Origin: Alistipes sp. ZOR0009
GTDB taxonomy: Bacteria; Bacteroidota; Bacteroidia; Bacteroidales; ZOR0009
DNA: 48,641 nt
Direction: 5' to 3'
NCBI RefSeq assembly: GCF_000798815.1
Contig: NZ_JTLD01000048.1
Span: 1 to 48,641 of the forward strand
The position numbers were made by a program, and so were the translations under genes. Within the stretch, counting starts at the first letter, position 1. Each line of letters starts with the position of its first letter. Shown piece by piece: positions 48,049 through 48,641 of the stretch. The notes under the pieces were generated by a model. That model saw only the letters and a list, made by a program, of their open reading frames with translations. It was not told the DNA's origin and made no database searches.

Positions 48049-48228
48049 TTACTTTTTAAGCTCGTAGAAGCATCTTTTAGGAGAAATAACTTCACCTGTT
48101 CCTACAAGTTCCTTAATGATTTTATCAACCTCTTTCTTGTCAACCTGTGCAGCATCAGCTACTTCGCCAGCCTTTAAAGGCTTTCCTGCATTCTTAAATG
48201 CGCTAACGATCTTTTCTTTGCTATCCAT
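48049..48228 (-). CDS. Small winged-helix DNA-binding protein
   Basis: A 59-aa protein that is almost only a winged helix: MDSKEKIVSAFKNAGKPLKA, then the HTH GEVADAAQVDKKEVDKIIKEL and the wing GEVISPKRCFYELKK. The start at 48228 gives a natural N-terminus; an open stretch back to 48267 adds 13 unlikely residues. It may act as a local regulator or nucleoid-type protein. It is the first gene of the operon with the GroES-like protein (30 nt gap). Confidence 0.8.
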   Translation of the reverse strand: MDSKEKIVSAFKNAGKPLKAGEVADAAQVDKKEVDKIIKELVGTGEVISPKRCFYELKK

Positions 48229-48520
48229 GGTATCTTCCTTTTTAAGGGTTAAACATTTATAGGACAAAAATGCATGTTTTGCTTTTTACATTCAAATCTT
48301 TTTGGGGATGTAACGTTCTTTTTTGTGAAAAATAAAGGCGAATGGGGCCGTTGGCGTGTTGGCAGAAGCCGTCGTAAAGCCTGTGATCTAGATTTTGTGC
48401 TTTTTTTAGAGGTGAGAATGCTTTTTGGCAATGGTTTGATAAACAGGGATGACTATTGAAATATTCGCGGTTTGGAGCCTTGTGGTAGGCTTTTGCATCG
48501 GAATGTTTTTGTGGCAGCTA
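48229..48520. other. Intergenic region before tRNA-Glu
   Basis: About 290 bp with no gene I can support. A CATTTTTG word on the minus strand near 48264-48271 is one base from TAnnTTTG and may be the promoter of the wHTH operon. Confidence 0.4.
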
Positions 48521-48550
48521 TTGCAGATCTAGAAATTGTTTGTACTTTTG
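48521..48550 (+). promoter_or_regulatory. Bacteroidetes-type promoter of tRNA-Glu
   Basis: TTG (48521-48523), a 19-bp spacer and TACTTTTG (48543-48550). The tRNA starts 18 nt further on. The box and spacing are identical to those of tRNA-Lys at the other end of the window. Confidence 0.78.
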
Positions 48551-48567
48551 CACCCGAATTCAACGAC

Positions 48568-48639
48568 GGTCCATTCGTCTAGGGGTTAGGACGCAAGATT
48601 TTCATTCTTGTAACAGGGGTTCGATTCCCCTATGGACTA
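48568..48639 (+). tRNA. tRNA-Glu (anticodon UUC)
   Basis: The acceptor stem GGTCCAT pairs with ATGGACT (first pair G-U), the D arm contains GTCTAGGGGTTAGGAC, the anticodon stem-loop AAGA-TTTTCAT-TCTT gives anticodon TTC, and the T arm is AGGGG-TTCGATT-CCCCT. The discriminator is A and no full CCA is encoded before the window ends. Confidence 0.96.
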
Positions 48640-48641
48640 CA

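Noticed and set aside
48274-48459. 61-aa plus-strand frame before tRNA-Glu
   Set aside because: Low-quality composition, no initiation context, and a minus-strand frame is open over the same bases.

Overview
The window looks like chromosomal DNA of a Bacteroidetes bacterium, most likely an anaerobic member of the Bacteroidales. The evidence is a SusC/SusD pair, a LytS/LytTR two-component pair, DUF4251 and OmpA-like small outer-membrane barrels, Bacteroidetes-type fRMsr and YgjV/GNAT proteins, and promoters of the TTG - 19-20 bp - TAnnTTTG type in place of -35/-10 boxes. I cannot name the species. No phage, IS element, CRISPR array or rRNA is visible. The window opens with tRNA-Lys(UUU) and closes with tRNA-Glu(UUC), and both carry near-perfect TTG-N19-TACTTTTG promoters.

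Layout. 0-5 kb: tRNA-Lys, a short-chain dehydrogenase, cardiolipin synthase, a small outer-membrane barrel and a DEAD-box helicase. 4.9-6.5 kb: an orphan promoter/terminator pair suggesting a small RNA, a helical protein of unknown function and a 21-bp tandem repeat open in both directions. 6.7-12.7 kb: a 515-aa unknown protein, a GH13 lipoprotein, a holin-X/YtxH envelope trio, a PfkB sugar kinase and another barrel. 13-16.4 kb: a thiol-redox island with two thioredoxins, a thioredoxin-like protein without CxxC, thioredoxin reductase, a YgaP-like membrane protein and a Crp/Fnr regulator; an exact TTGAT-N4-ATCAA box lies in the divergent promoter region and a one-mismatch copy lies before the other thioredoxin operon. 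16.4-22.6 kb: an APC permease, a metallophosphoesterase lipoprotein with an overlapping barrel gene, an ABM monooxygenase, ferritin and small unknowns. 23-27.3 kb: sbcD-sbcC. 27.4-37 kb, all on the minus strand: LytTR regulator, histidine kinase, zinc metalloprotease, SusC, SusD, which reads as a sensor-controlled protein or peptide degradation and uptake locus. 37-43.4 kb: NlpC/P60 peptidase, free-Met-sulfoxide reductase, YgjV/GNAT protein, DUF4251 lipoprotein, membrane-anchored MutS-like ATPase, CNNM/CorC transporter and an FMN-binding protein.

43.4-44.8 kb is the most unusual stretch. A 106-bp element bounded by 14-bp perfect inverted repeats is followed by about 1 kb of 21/22-bp tandem repeats in two families. 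Each unit contains its own small dyad, and the second family is organised in 172-bp higher-order blocks. The rest (44.9-48.3 kb, minus strand) is a DbpA-type helicase and an operon wHTH - GroES-like - TatD - TcdA.

Most gene ends carry clear hairpin terminators, several shared by convergent genes. Base composition varies by eye: the first helicase and the repeat array are GC-rich, while the SusC/SusD genes and 18-22 kb are AT-rich. The best leads for new biology are the hierarchical 21/22-bp array with its adjacent inverted-repeat element, the candidate small RNA at 4.94-5.06 kb, and the Fnr-box thioredoxin regulon.
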